64,000 nt of DNA from Quillaja saponaria (lineage: Eukaryota > Streptophyta > Magnoliopsida > Fabales > Quillajaceae): positions 1,116,001 to 1,180,000 of the forward strand of contig CM055609.1 of the NCBI GenBank assembly GCA_029379385.1, written 5' to 3'. Under the pieces are notes generated by a model. It did not search any database. It had not been told where the DNA came from and worked only from the letters and a program-made list of their open reading frames with translations. This document shows positions 39,668-52,979 of the stretch, in pieces. The translations under genes and the position numbers were made by a program. Position 1 is the first letter of the stretch. Each line of letters opens with the position of its first letter.

Positions 39668-42600
39668 ATGGAAGCTATTAGAAAGCAAGCTACCAAGCTC
39701 CGAGAACAGGTCGCTCGCCAACAACAGGTTCTCTGTGTATACCATGACATCTTCACCAGATCTTTCTTAGCTAAAAACAAAAGGGACCTTTCTAATTCAT
39801 TGAATCTTTTTCTTTTTTTTCAAATTAAATCTTTTTTACTTTTATATTTGATTTATGATTTCCCATATCAGGTTTAGATGATTTCTATAAAATTTTCTCC
39901 TTGTCTGTTTTTAATTGTTCAATGCGAAGATATTTCAGCGATTATTTCGATCAAATTTGATTATTGACATTGTAAAATCAATGGGTATTGGATCTATCTT
40001 ATAGATAATTGCCCATTTGCATTACGGGAATAAAAAAAGTTATTTTGAGAAAACGGCTACCCTTTAAATTGAATTGGTTGAAGTTGTATTTCAGCTTTCG
40101 TATGTGTTAACTTGGGAATAATGTTCAGTAACTAATGCATAAGCTGGAGCTTGATTTGATGAGTTGGAAATAGTTTGTATCTGGCTTGCTTTTTGGGTCA
40201 TAGACTTGGGTTGAGTCTGGCCAATCTAGAGGAGATGAATGGCTTCATTGTATTGTAAATGAATGGCAATTGAAGGCTCAAAAAGGAAAAAAGATTATCT
40301 AGGAAATGCTGCTACAAGTTTGAGTTGCAGAAGAATAATTCAGTGTCTGGCTTCTGCTTTTTGTTTTATATTTCTGAGACGGATGAAGATTAGTGTCTTA
40401 AATTACAATTATTGGTCTTTTAGGCTGTCCTCAAACAGTTTGGGGCTGGAGGATATGGAGGTTCCGATAATGTGGTCACTGATGGGGCAGAGCTCCAGCA
40501 ACATCAGAAACTTGAGAAGCTATATGTATCAACACGTGCTGGAAAGGTTTGCCTTACCCTCATGCTTCTTACTTCTATTTTCATCTTTTTCTGTAACATT
40601 TCTTTTCCACATTCCTTGATTCACGGTGCTGTCTATTGATTCAGCATTATCAAAGGGATATAGTTCGTGGAGTAGAAGGCTATATTGTTACTGGATCAAA
40701 GCAAGTTGAGATAGGTATGTAACTTGATGAAGGAGCTTTGATGTAGGTTTTCTTGCATTCTTCTTTGAATTCTGGCACTCAGGGTTGTAATCCTATTCAC
40801 ATACATTGGCAGGAACAAAGTTATCGGAAGATAGCCGGAAATATGGTGCTGAAAATACATGTACTAGTGGTAGTACATTATCTAGAGCTGCACTAAGTTT
40901 TGGGCGTTCACGTGCTCAAATGGAAAAGGAGCGTGGGATTTTACTGAAAGATCTCGGGACACAGGTTTGAGCGGATTCTTTTGTATGCCAAATTATATAA
41001 TTCTAAGTTTATTTGTAATACTTGTGTTTGCAGTTCCACAGGCCACTATGATCAAGAAGTTTTATAACCTATATGAGTTACTACAACCATTTTTGATTGG
41101 GCCATGCTGTACTTTTTTAAATTGAGCTCCACCTTGTCTTTGCTACATGCAGAAACCTGGTTTCTCCCGTTTTCTTAATTCAAGCCAGGAAGGTTTTTCT
41201 TTTCAGGATGAATCCTGCGCATACAATTCTGAGTCTCTTGTTGAGATGGGTGCCCTGGATCTGTTAGTTCATTTCCCATTTGAGCATTTATAAGATGTAG
41301 TATATTCTCCCTTCTGCCATGGTTCTGCAGACGCTGTTCATAGCTTTGGGTCCTCTATTAGATATTATAAGCCACTGGTTTGTGTGGTAACTTCTACATA
41401 TTATTCTGAAAAAGGAAAAGGGAATAACTGAAATTGTTTCCTCTCTGTTACGCATCAGTACATCATCCAGCTGATTGTGCAAGCAGGACTGCAGATTTCA
41501 TAGCTCTGTGTTTGTTCATGGTGGGATCCTTCCATACCTGAATTGGGATAACTCATTTTATATTGGCACTAAGGAGTATTAAATATGATCACTAAGCTCA
41601 AGCCTCAATATGGATAGATTAGAATGTCTTATGCTCAATATGGATATTCATCTTGAGTATGCTTGTCATGTAAATGACATGTAACAATGAGAAGACAACA
41701 CACACCTTGGTTTGAAATTACTCATCAGCTTTGGGATAATATATTGTTTTTTTTTTTAATCAGCTTGTCATTATTTTTCCTTCTCTTTTGCACCTTATAA
41801 TTTTGTGGTACTGTTGTTAAATTCTTAGGTTGCAGAGCCTTTAAGAGCAATGGTAGTGGGAGCTCCATTGGAGGATGCTCGGCATCTTGCTCAACGTTAT
41901 GACAGAATGCGACAAGAAGCTGAAGCTCAGGTATACTTAAACGTGATAGCTTCACATATTTTTTTGAATTGAGTTCAGAGAGTATCCAATAGCTTCTCTG
42001 GTCTTCTGTTTTCCAGAATATGTCAGTGCCTTCTTTTTATAGTTTATCTTACTATTTGCACTTGTAATTTCACCTCATTTGTACCTTGACAGGCTATTGA
42101 AGTTTCCAAACGCCAAGCAAGAGTAAGAGAAATACCAGGAAATTCTGAGAATATTATGAAACTAGAAGCTGCTGAAGCAAAGCTGCAAGATCTTAAGTCA
42201 AACACGGCCATATTGGGGAAGGAAGCTGCTGCAGCAATGGCTGCTGTTGAAGCTCAGCAACAGAGGTTGACCCTCCAGCGTCTGATATCTATGGTATTGC
42301 AATTTCTTAATTAATTCAATTTAATAAAATTCTGAAAAATGTGTTTTAGGAAATCATTATTGAGATACTATCCAGCATTTGGTTTCTGATTCTGAAGGTC
42401 GAGGCGGAACGTGCTTATCATCAGAGAATCCTGCAAATACTTGATCAGCTTGAGGGAGAGGTGAGCTACCATATCTGCTAGTCTTGTTGCAATGCCTTTC
42501 ATACTTTTAAGTTGAATATACCATCAAATGACTCATTTTCTCTTTTTTGCATCAAAATATGATTTTGTGCTATATACATGTGTATATAAACATAGATGAT

Positions 42601-43554
42601 ATCTGAACGGCAACGAATTGAAGCATCTCCTATTCCAAGTGTGGAGAGCAGCATGCCTCCACCCCCACCATATGAAGAAGTTAATGGTGTATATGCTTCG
42701 CAAACACATAATGGATCAACAGATAGCATGGGTTATTTCCTAGGAGAGGTTTGTAAAGACTATATTGATTAGGCATATTGCTACAATCTTTTCTACAAAT
42801 TTGTGCCTCCTTGATGGGTTTTGTAATGTTATTATCTATCAAAACATTGTTTACTTCCTCTTTCCTTTTATGTTGTGTGTTTTGCCATCCTCGTGCAGGT
42901 TCTGTATCCCTATCAAGCTGTAACTGATGTGGAGCTGAATTTATCAGTTGGTGATTACATTGTTGTCCGAAAGGTTCATATATTGTTCAACTTGAACATT
43001 TTCATATAATGATTTTGAACAGAATAGCGTCTTTGAGTTGGTCCTTCAGGAACATCTGTAAAAAACAAAAATCTCCTGATTCAGCTTCATTGGTGGGGTG
43101 GGGAAAGGGATGGGATGGGATGGAAAGAGGATTTGAACGTGAGGGGGATTTCATAGTTCTTTAGGATTTACGTACATAGTTGGAACCATTCTTCAATCAT
43201 CTTAAGTTTTAGATTTATTTGGCAATTTGACACTAATTAAATGTGTTATTGATTTATTAACATTATTTTGCATTGAATGCAGTGCCTTTGAGTTCTGCTA
43301 AATTTGTTCATGTTACTGTTGTTTTTTCGTTTCTGAACCTTTCATATACAGAGAGAAAAATAGATACCGGTTATCACTAAGAAAATTCTTGTATGCCACA
43401 CTTGGTCCTAGCATGATCTTCTCTGTGGCCTTGACAGGTGACAAACAATGGCTGGGCTGAGGGTGAATGCAAAGGGAAAGCAGGTTGGTTTCCATTCGGT
43501 TACATTGAAAGAAGGGAACGGGTTCTTGCAAGCAAGGTGGCTGAAGTGTTCTGA
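39668..43554 (+). CDS. SH3 domain-containing protein (SH3P2-type, BAR-like plus SH3)
   Basis: Plant SH3P proteins bind membranes through a BAR-like coiled-coil region and partners through a C-terminal SH3 domain, acting in clathrin-coated vesicle traffic, autophagosome formation and cell-plate formation. Ten exons: 39668-39727, 40424-40546, 40645-40714, 40813-40964, 41829-41930, 42093-42293, 42398-42460, 42596-42748, 42899-42973, 43438-43554. All are GT-AG and phase-consistent, giving 371 residues. The start is MEAIRKQATKLREQVARQQQ. Residues about 1-260 are helical (ARHLAQRYDRMRQEAEAQ, KLEAAEAKLQDLKSNTAILG). A Pro-rich linker PPPPPYEEVNG follows. The SH3 domain is residues 309 to about 365 (VLYPYQAVTDVELNLSVGDY, NNGWAEGECKGKAGWFPFGY) with the conserved ALYPY-like and W/P ligand-binding positions. 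Close match to Arabidopsis SH3P2. Intact. Confidence 0.96.
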
Positions 43555-45164
43555 AGTTCCTGCCTGGTTGGTTTCTTACTGGGGGATTTTGTAAGTGTGC
43601 ATGTTTGGCTCTTTATGCTGAAAAATAGATAATGTGTTCTTACCATAGGAGAACGCATCGGTTAGTGATATTGATGCCATTATTCCCCTGTTATATTAGT
43701 TAATATATGAATCTCATTTTATATAATGTTTATTCCTTGTATGGAAGGTTGTTCTGTTGTTAGTTGTGTTTATGATTATTGAAAAAATCTTTCATTAGGC
43801 TTATGCTCTTTTCTTAAGTTACTAGTTATGTCACTTAATGACTACAGGATGATCATTAAGATCTTTGTTTGTAGTTGCACATATATATTTGGTTACTACC
43901 ATTTTGGATTTTGGATTTTGGATTTCGCATTACGACCAAGTTAACTTATGAAGAGCAATTGATTCAGTATTGAGGCTTTCCTATTCACCAATTTGTGGGT
44001 ATTAGTATGTGGTGAATAAGTTCACGCTATTGACAGGTGTTAATTTGTCCTCTCCAGATTTTGCTTGCAAAATTTCAAATTCTGCAGCTAATTTTCGCAG
44101 TCATCATACCATATGATCGTATTTGGATGGGTTTGGAGAATAATGCATTCAAATTGGTTCGCTGTAGGGAAAAAGGTTAATCTTTCAATTGATGGCATTG
44201 GTATTGTTCCAGATTGGACTGGAATCCCTATTGAACTATTTCAATTCATATTCCATTAAAAACATTTTAATTTGATTATATCACTAATTTAATATAGTTA
44301 TTTCCTTATATTAAAAGTTTTAAAAAATCATTTATAGTATAAAAGCTGAAATCCGAATCAAAACTATTTTAAGTTTTTTTTTTTCATTAAATGCCATTTT
44401 TAACGATAGGAATTTGAATGTCCTAACTAAATTCGAATACCTGTTTAATTAGAAATAGGTATTAGAATTCCAGCTGTAATTCCAGATGCAGCATCCGTTA
44501 GCTACATTATGATTTATGATTGGTATAGCTACTCTTTTCACTTGCAGGGAGTTATAAGTTATGACCTAGGTAAACCACCAACTTAATTGTAGACAATATG
44601 TATGTTTTCATCATGGACGTGTCAAAAATAACAAAATCAATCACTTCTACGACATGTTAAACGAATTAATATTTAATCCAACATCGCTATAAATATATTT
44701 TACACAACTAATAAATAACAAACATTTATTTTTCATAAAAATTACCACTAGTGATTTATAATCTATACACCGATAGTTTAAGTTCATTAAAATAATTGTT
44801 TTCGTTCAGCCTGAGACAGAAGGGAATGAAAAACAGCTCATTTACTACATGAAAAATGCAGCTTTGTGTTCTGATTACCAATCCAATCACCCAAAAAACT
44901 ATCATAGATGTGGAGGTTCAAATTTTCAATGTGGTGGATCATAGAAACTATAGCTTTTTCTTAATCTAGGATAGGATATACAATAATTCCTAAGCCATCA
45001 AAATACTGCATAAAGACATGAAAATGCAAGTTCTTTGGAAATAAGCATGCTCTCAGCCATCCTGCTTGCAGGAAATGAAAAGAGCGCCAGAATCCTGCAG
45101 AAACAGAATAAACATCTTGAGGGGAACGAAAACTTGATATCATTTAATATTTTTTAAACTAAAT
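43555..45164. other. Convergent intergenic region between SH3P and squalene synthase
   Basis: Holds both 3' ends. No coding exon is needed to explain either gene. An open minus-strand frame at 44961-45143 next to a plausible acceptor could be an alternative 3' exon of squalene synthase but is not conserved as far as I can recall. Confidence 0.45.
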
Positions 45165-48100
45165 TTACCAATAACTGAACTTACACTGGTTATTTGGCCG
45201 GTTGGCAGAAAGATAAGCAAAGATGACGACCAAAATGAATATGATAATCTGCACGAATATTATAAATCAGTATGTATCTATAATATAAAATATCAGGTCA
45301 AAAAATATAAGAAAGTTACCATTAATGAGTTGAATATCGAATCACTCCTGATTATGTAAGATTTCCTGGTAAAACCAATAAAAAGTTGTCAGACTCAAAA
45401 ATGAGAATCTTATTGAGTAGAAGGTATATAGATATGTACATGCCTTTTGTTTAGGAGACCAGACTCCCTGCAAGTTTTCTGTATAGCTTCCAGCCTGCTT
45501 AATGTTTTTGTTGCGTTGGGATCATTTTTGTCGACCTACAATACAGTAATTATGAACTTTAGCTGCAACAAGCCTCCTGTAACAAATATTATCCTCGTAG
45601 CAAAATGGCTGGCAACCTTACACAAAAAGATAACTGAGGGCTGCAAAACATCAACTATTCTCCCTTCGACAAAGACATGTCAATATAATTTCTTGTAGGG
45701 ATGAGCATGGGACCCGAAAACTGAAATTGCAGTTATTGAAGTCTCTAACTAAGTGAGGATTTATTCTCTGTCATATTTGGTCGCCAGAGAGAGAAAGGGT
45801 CACAAGCTCTGTGCACCTTTCTTGAATCTTTTGAGTTGTGATCTAGGGGTTTGGTGCTACATCCCGGTGCTTCCTCCCTGTCTTTATTTTCAATGCATCT
45901 TTGTTTTCTAAGGCTTGAAGTGACTTAATTACAGTGAGAGATTGAGAGATAATTCTTGGTTTTATCTGTTCTTTTGGAGGTTCTTGTCGGCTGTTGTTCT
46001 TTTTGTTCTTCAGAGGTTTACATTTTTCTTTCTATTTCTGTTCGGACAAAGAATCTGGGAATTGTGCTTGTTGGTTGGTCAACTATTGAAGTGGAAGAGC
46101 TAAGCCTTGGAAGATAAACTGAGCTGTTAATTGATTGTTGGAAGTGAAGAATTGCTGAGTTTCGAAAACCGATCAACCCAACTAATTTCAACCAGAATCT
46201 AGCGGTCTGCAATTTTGGAAAACAGACTTTGGTCGGTTGTCATTCAGTTGTGAAATTTGCACACCCGAATTGGTCGGGTCGGTCAGTCAAACCCTCAAAA
46301 CCGGCTGCTCACCCATTTTCTTGGGCATGATGAGTGATGACTAAATATGCCTAATCCAAAATAGAACTATAACACTACAGGGTGTAAAAACCAACGATGA
46401 GATGAGTAGTACAAAAAGACAGTTATGTTGCAAGTGGGAGTACATAGTTAAGTATATTAATAAGAATAGTGTACCTTGGACTTCAGCATACAAGAAAAAT
46501 CAAAGAAAGCACCATAGACATCAGCCATTGTATTTGTCCGGGCAATGACTTTTGCAGTTAGACCTAAAATGATAATAACAATGAATTAAGAATCATTACA
46601 AAGGGAAACATCGTAAGATAATCACGATAACTACAGACAATGAAAGCAAAAGGAAAAAAGTCAGACCTTTTATACTACCCACTGGAAAAAAAATTGGCGT
46701 CAAGGATGAAGAAAATGCATAAAATGTTGCCCATGAAGTTTCGTATATATAGGTTTGGTGACTTTAAAATTCAAAAATTAGAAGATGCGTGAAAAATATC
46801 ACGGTGAAAGAACTTGTGTGTATCGTACTTGCCACTGCCATGCCAGTTAACAATCCCTTCTACCCACACTTAATCTAATTTCCAACCAAGCGACTATTCT
46901 GTAAGAGGTCAAAGAAAATGCTCAAACTACCTCCGTACAATGTAAATGTTTGTTAATGGTTGTAATATCATATTTGGGAGAAATTTTAAGTAGCAGAAGT
47001 GTGAAAGTTTAATGCTCAGATATTTTCTCAACATATATACACATTACACACCATCACATCATAAGTTAAGACATCAACAAAATGATAACATGTAATTAGT
47101 TTTTTATGAATATTGACTCATTCTGGATGAAATAACAAGTATTGGAAATATTAACGAGACTTCCACATATCTGTTACCAATTGGCTCTATGTCTAGTATG
47201 CCTCCAAAATCAGATGCAAGGAAATCAATGTCTGCGGACTTATAATCTTACCACGCCTCATTTTAACCACACCTCTGAAGACTTCAATGTTATTGTAGCA
47301 TAATGCAAGTGTCCCAATTGCCATAATCTAGCAAGGGACAACATATCAAACGATAATGAAACAAGAGTTAGTTTTTACACACCATATAAAAACATTTAGA
47401 TAAACAAAAAGAAACAACATGTGAACTGTTCATCATATGAAAAGCATCAAAAACTTCAGCAGACATGGAATAAAAGAATAGCGAAGAAGGTGAGCTTACC
47501 ATCCCACATCCATGACATCAAGGATGAGAAGAAAAAACAATACTCATTGTAGATAGCTAGTGTTTAATTCGATTAGACAAGATTTCATAAAAACAGCCAT
47601 TGAAGTAATTTTAAGGAATACAATAAGTCACAATGATTAAAATCCATCAGAAATGGAAGCAGTAACCTACTGTAGTTTCTCTATTGCCTATGAAATCAAA
47701 AATGAAACCTGAGTATTCTTCAACCAAATTTTGATATGCGAATTTTGTATTATATCATATTATTGGTTCTTTCAATTCTTTTAAGTAGCGTTAGAAATCC
47801 AGAAAAAGTAATGCAAAATAGTGTAGGACTATCTTACTTTACCTTTGATAAGGAAGTTGTTACAGAACTATACATTCAAGCCTAAATCTTACTGATGAGT
47901 GATGAAAAATGCATAAAATTGCAAGACATAAACAATAACAGTTAATCAGAAATAAGTGAAAAAGAACTGCACCTGAGGAATAGCACAAAAACGAAATATA
48001 GCCAGATCTTGTAAATCGGACATATACTTTATGCAATCTTCTGCATGTAGCAAAGCATTAGTGACCATGTCATTCAGGCATTGCACTGCCTGGACTGAGT

Positions 48101-51100
48101 TTTCCTCATATTTCAAGTCCTGGTTTGCAGAATCCAGAGAATTAAGTGTTAATAAGAAATTGAAATCCATACACATACACATGCACGATATATAGATAAA
48201 GTAATAGACCAAAAGCTGCTTTCACAGTCAGATCATGTGGCAACTGCCATTAAGCAAGTTCAGTTTTTCTCTTGTCTTTTGGCCTTCAAAATTCAATTAA
48301 CAATCATGATAAAGGTAATAAGTGAAAAGTGACAGCTATGAGGTGTAAAAGATTGATCAGACTAAACTAAATATGAAATAAAAAGGGGCGCACCTCAAGT
48401 TTGTTCACATATCTACTCCAGATCTGACGAGGCCAAAACATACGTGACTTAGGAATCTCATTAATATCCTCCAAATAATCTCGAATAATATTTGTTTTCT
48501 GTGATTCCGAATGTTACTGTTAGAATCACAGAATAAGTTTACAAAGAAAATTTTGGACTTCGTATTAGAAATTCATAATAACTTGCCAAATGATTCTATG
48601 AAAAAAACAAAACTTGCAAAAGAAAAATTTGGACACATAATGCTTGCTACTTTCTTCATACAATTACCTGAAGAAACAAACCCATTGAGTTGGATAGATC
48701 ATCTGAAGCCAAATCTTCCTTACCAGAGGCATGGAAAAGCTTGGACAAACCAAGCCCAACGAGTCCTGCTACATAGTGACAATACTCATCATAGTCATCA
48801 ATGGTTTCTACCTGCAAGATGGAGGAAAATTTGTTGGCAGGCTTCTCTGTGCAAAAAAATAAAAAATAAAAGCATTATATTAAGATTTTTTTTGGACATA
48901 ATAACACCCAAAGAAAGACAACAAACAGATCCAAATAAAATGGATGACTACATGATTCTCTATTTTCAGGCTTTTCACCGTATAATGTAGATTTTATAAG
49001 ATAGTTTGTCATGTTGTTGTTAGGAATTCTCCAGAAACAGATGCAGGAAGCAATAAACTAAGCACTCACATTTTCATCATACTGAATAATTTCACAAAAA
49101 AGAACTATGCAAAGCACTATCTTTACGAAAATTAACATCTTTAGTAGCTATTAAGCTCTGGAGATCAAGTGAGTTAATCAAACTCCTACCCCCACCCCAC
49201 CCTCCGGCCTGCGTTCTGGCTGGTTGGGAGCATATGCATAGTTTCAGAAAAGGCTTTGTTGGAATGAGGTATAATTTTGATATTTCGTTCTTCTAGGCAG
49301 GTCCAGAGCAAGAGCAAAATAAATAGAATAATTAGTTATACAGGTCAACCACATCATTTTGTGACAATCAACGGTAGCCAAAACTAAAAAGGTGTGACAA
49401 ATACATCTTATCTAATATGAGACATGCATAACAAACCTCCTTGCAAATAAATTTTGCCATTCCTGCCCCCATCCTTTTGGTGATATCCTCGATTGCCTCC
49501 TGATAGCTGCAGAGGTTATAGTGTCGTTTAGTTATATACCAAAAGAATGTACAGCAAAAATAATTTACATGTAACATGGGAAAGTAGATGTAGCGAAGCC
49601 ACAGAAAATTGCTAATACAAATAGCACAACCTGTAGATGCTAGCAGAGTCATGAAACAAAGAAGATCTTTCAACTATATTTGATCAAGAAATTTATATGA
49701 ACTGACCTCTTTCCAAGCTCCAGGAAAGCAGTTGAAACATGATGAAACTGGTCCATGAGAATTTTGTACTCCTTGGTGCCACCTTATACATCCAGAGGAA
49801 CCAAAATTAGAATATGGACTAAGATCAAGTGTAACATCTTGACATGTAAATTTTATGAAACCATAGCCTTGAAAGACTAATAATAGGTGCCTTATATATT
49901 GCTGATAATAATTGCTACAGAATGTTTGAAATATACCAAGGAATTAAAATTCGTTTCGAGATACCGTTTCGGCAAGTCTGAAAACGGAAACGATTCGGGA
50001 AATAGCGTAGAAACGGTATGAAAACACTAATTTTTTGGAAACGCATAGAAACATATAATAAAATAATTCATAGAATACTAATAAATACATTAATAAATAA
50101 ATATATATATATATATATAAATAATTTATAGAAATTAAACTAAGAGAAAATATAAATAAATTAAATTAATAGAAAAAAAATAATTTCTTAACTAATGATA
50201 TTCTAGGATAATGAACATAACAGTTAATATATTAAAATTCTTCCAAATAAATTAAACTAACTTAGTTTAATGTAGCTTCCCTCTGCCCTGATAAGTTTTT
50301 TATTTGTAAGCATTAATTAATATAAAAAAAAAAAAAAAACACCTGCTGGTAAAGCAGAGAAGAGAGTTTAACTAAAAAAATAAAAAACAGAGACAGGAAA
50401 AAGAGAAGCCGCCGCACGGAGAAGGCAAATCTGCCGAGAGAAGAAGGGGAAGAAAGGGAAGAAAGTTGTGTATCATGACTCAAACTCAAAGAGCCCTTCG
50501 ATTCAAAACTCAAATCTGAAAATTCGTGAAGACTCCTCCTCCTCTTGCGCAGACTTCTCCTCATCTGTGACTCTTCCTCCTTCTCCTCTTCAGATAAGCT
50601 TCCTTCCTTTTGCTTTTGTCTCTGTTTTCTATCATCAACTCAGAGTTTTGATTTTTTTTTTTTTTTCAATTTCATCACCTTGCACTCTTCGTACATTCAA
50701 AAATTCATATGAAACGGTTTTCCATTTCGAGCAATTTCGAACTGTTTCGGATGGAAACGGTGGAAACAGAGCCATTCCCATCGAAATTATAGGGTTTCGT
50801 TTCTATAGGTAGGTTTCGTTTCGGTATGGATAGAAACCGAATCGATTCGTCTGAAATGGCCGAATCGACACGACTTTTAAAACCTTGAAATATACACTTA
50901 TTATCCTCGATCCAACTTATTACAACAGAATATGTTAGATAAAGCTATCGCAAATCTATGTAATGAAGGGAAATTACAACTTTGAACAGGGTGATAGGAC
51001 CTAGGGAATGTGCTAAACTTAGTGTATTTAACCCTAAAAGACTGTTTGAAATTGGGCTCTGGGTAATCACTTTTATAGGCCAGATCAACCTAGAAACACT

Positions 51101-52913
51101 CAATATGGAAATTAGGGCATGCTAGCTCTCACTTCATTGGGGGTGTCATAAATACACAATCTCCTCTGCTCAATCATTACATTATTGTCAGGGCCTAATG
51201 CACCTGAGCTGCAATGCCCAGAAAAGGCATGGGGTGAATATTGCATTGGCTCTAATACTGCTTTTCACAACCTAGGATAAGGTCTAGTCACAATTGGGGC
51301 ACCATAAAGTCACTTACATAGCTCGTAGACCTATTACATACCCCATGCTGGAGCCAATACTGGCACCTCGCATGATCATTCTTCCAGTTACACACTCAAA
51401 ATATCACAAGTATTTTACTTGTCTACTCAAAAAATTAAGAGACTTACATGAAAAATGCCATTCACGATCATAAATGTGACGGTGAAAAGCTATTAAGATT
51501 GGCACTTTGACATCTGTAGGTATGCTTGTATCATCCTCTGTAAAATAAACATCCTAATAATTCAGTAAGTTCGAAGACATCCAGATCAGTACAAAAATAA
51601 TACTGAGTTGGAAGCTTAACAGGAAAGATAAAGGTAAATGAAACAATTAACATATAACAACCTCAAGAAGAAGATATAATGACCCTAAATGTTATATATA
51701 TTCATGTGTCTTTGTCTTTTTAATTTATAACTTAACAAGTAAATAGTATATTTTAACAAGTAAATAGTATATGGAGTCTGTTTTTCTATAATATTGACCA
51801 TAGATAGTTCTGTCGAGTAGTGGTTCTAGCTCTATGTTGCTTAATAAAACATGATCCCAAAAGCTTACCATGACTTATTCCAAAGATCACTGCTCTCCAT
51901 TCATTATTTAGATTATAGGTAAACAAATAAATGAAACTAAAAAAAAAAGCCTGCAGCTACTAGCATGTAAATGCATCAGAACATAGAATATCAAGCTTGC
52001 TTATTGAGTAAACCAAAAATGAATACATTATATCTGATAATTCAGGTTCACCCTATAAACACACAGTTTTACTTCAGAAAAAAATAAAAAATAAAAAATA
52101 AAAATGCAAAGTTAATGATCATAGAAACGAACCAACTGTATCAAGTGCTCGAAGAACCAAATAGAATATGCACACCTGCAAAACCACAGAGGTATTAAAT
52201 AAGAGATAATTATTGTTAACTAGGAAGGCAAAAGAAATTTGTCAACATCTTAAAAAAACTAGCAACTTTGGAGACAAAAAGAGGAGATGAGAACCCACTT
52301 GCAGCTCTCTTATTAGTATAGAGCATATTAAATGTTGCGGAATTACATGACTAAGTAACATGATTAGCTTCTTAATGACTATTTTAACATTTCTAAAGTT
52401 TTAACAGATCGAGTTTGATCAAGATCAGTATTCCCAACTCCAGTTACTCTGGCATAAATCTTTGTATTTACAGCTATTAAAATTATTCCCACTGAATAAC
52501 ATACCATCCAAATCTCCAATTAATTTTAGATGCCTTAACCAAAACGTTAATACAAGAAAAACTAAGAACACCGACACGTCAAACCAACCAGACTCACATA
52601 TGTAACTCCATAAAACCTTAACATCTGTAATATCATTAACCAGAAAAGTGATCATCCAAAACTGTCAGAGCGGACAACAAAACTCATCAAAGTGTCAGAA
52701 ATATAAAATGCAACTTACGGCGTTCCGAAGGTCGGTACCGAGCTGTTGAATGACGAGACCAAAACTACGAGACACTTTGTGGAGCATGGTGTAGCAGAAA
52801 CCCCAATGTGGTTCTGGAGGGATTTGCTTCTCTGCGTGCCTGACGGCCATTTTTAGCTTCAAAAGCGAGTAAAAGTCATCTGGGTGTTTCAGAATCGTCC
52901 CCAAAGTACCCAT
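45165..52913 (-). CDS. SQS: Squalene synthase (farnesyl-diphosphate farnesyltransferase)
   Basis: Joins two farnesyl diphosphates and reduces the product with NADPH to squalene, the first committed step to sterols and triterpenes, at the endoplasmic reticulum. Thirteen exons: 52913-52719, 52175-52133, 51537-51448, 49782-49707, 49506-49437, 48811-48668, 48498-48394, 48119-47973, 47327-47252, 46563-46475, 45535-45444, 45365-45320, 45248-45165. Phases all match, giving 418 residues. The start [20 protein letters not shown] is typical. The two Asp-rich substrate motifs are intact: DTVED (77-81) and DYLED (213-217). [35 protein letters not shown] and [19 protein letters not shown] are family blocks. 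The C-terminus has a membrane anchor ([20 protein letters not shown]). Exon 11 to 12 uses a GC donor. Introns 3 and 10 contain hAT-like insertions. A decayed second copy lies just upstream. Confidence 0.96.
45366..45443 (-). other. GC-AG intron of squalene synthase
   Basis: A 78-bp intron whose donor is AAAAG|GCATGT and acceptor TTTACCAG|G. Using the GC donor gives LLNKRKSYI, the conserved family sequence. The nearest GT, three bases further on, gives a frame that stops after a few codons. GC donors of this context make up about 1% of plant introns. Confidence 0.75.
45696..46315. mobile_element. Non-autonomous hAT-like element (620 bp) in squalene synthase intron 10
   Basis: The left end TAGGGATGAGCATGGG and the reverse complement of the right end (TGGGTGAGCAGCCGG) form short imperfect terminal inverted repeats. 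They are flanked by atttcttg (45688-45695) and ttttcttg (46316-46323), an 8-bp target-site duplication with one mismatch, as in the hAT superfamily. The interior has no transposase-like frame; it contains repeated ggtcgg/ccgacc-type motifs near the right end. Confidence 0.55.
49937..50887. mobile_element. Non-autonomous hAT-like element (951 bp) in squalene synthase intron 3
   Basis: A perfect 8-bp target-site duplication aaatatac flanks the element (49929-49936 and 50888-50895). The ends are CAAGGAATTAAAATTCG and, as reverse complement of the right end, CAAGGTTTTAAAAGTCG, forming about 17-bp imperfect inverted repeats. Both subterminal regions are full of gtttcg/cgaaac and ccgtttc/gaaacgg motifs, typical of hAT transposase-binding regions. 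Interior 50313-50700 is pyrimidine/purine-skewed with a small open frame on each strand, but no transposase. The 8-bp duplication places it in the hAT superfamily. Confidence 0.8.
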
Positions 52914-52979
52914 TTTGACCGTGTTTTGGCACAAAGCAGATCCAAATCCAAGAATTTGATTCAGCACAGACTAAGAATT

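Noticed and set aside
44961..45143. Open minus-strand frame after a CAG acceptor, downstream of the squalene synthase stop
   Set aside because: The main frame ends normally after the membrane anchor; splicing into this frame would add a tail unlike the family as I know it. Left as a possible alternative 3' exon only.
50313..50812. Open frames on both strands inside the 951-bp hAT-like element
   Set aside because: Low-complexity Ser/Arg/Phe-rich translations of a purine/pyrimidine-skewed stretch; no transposase features.
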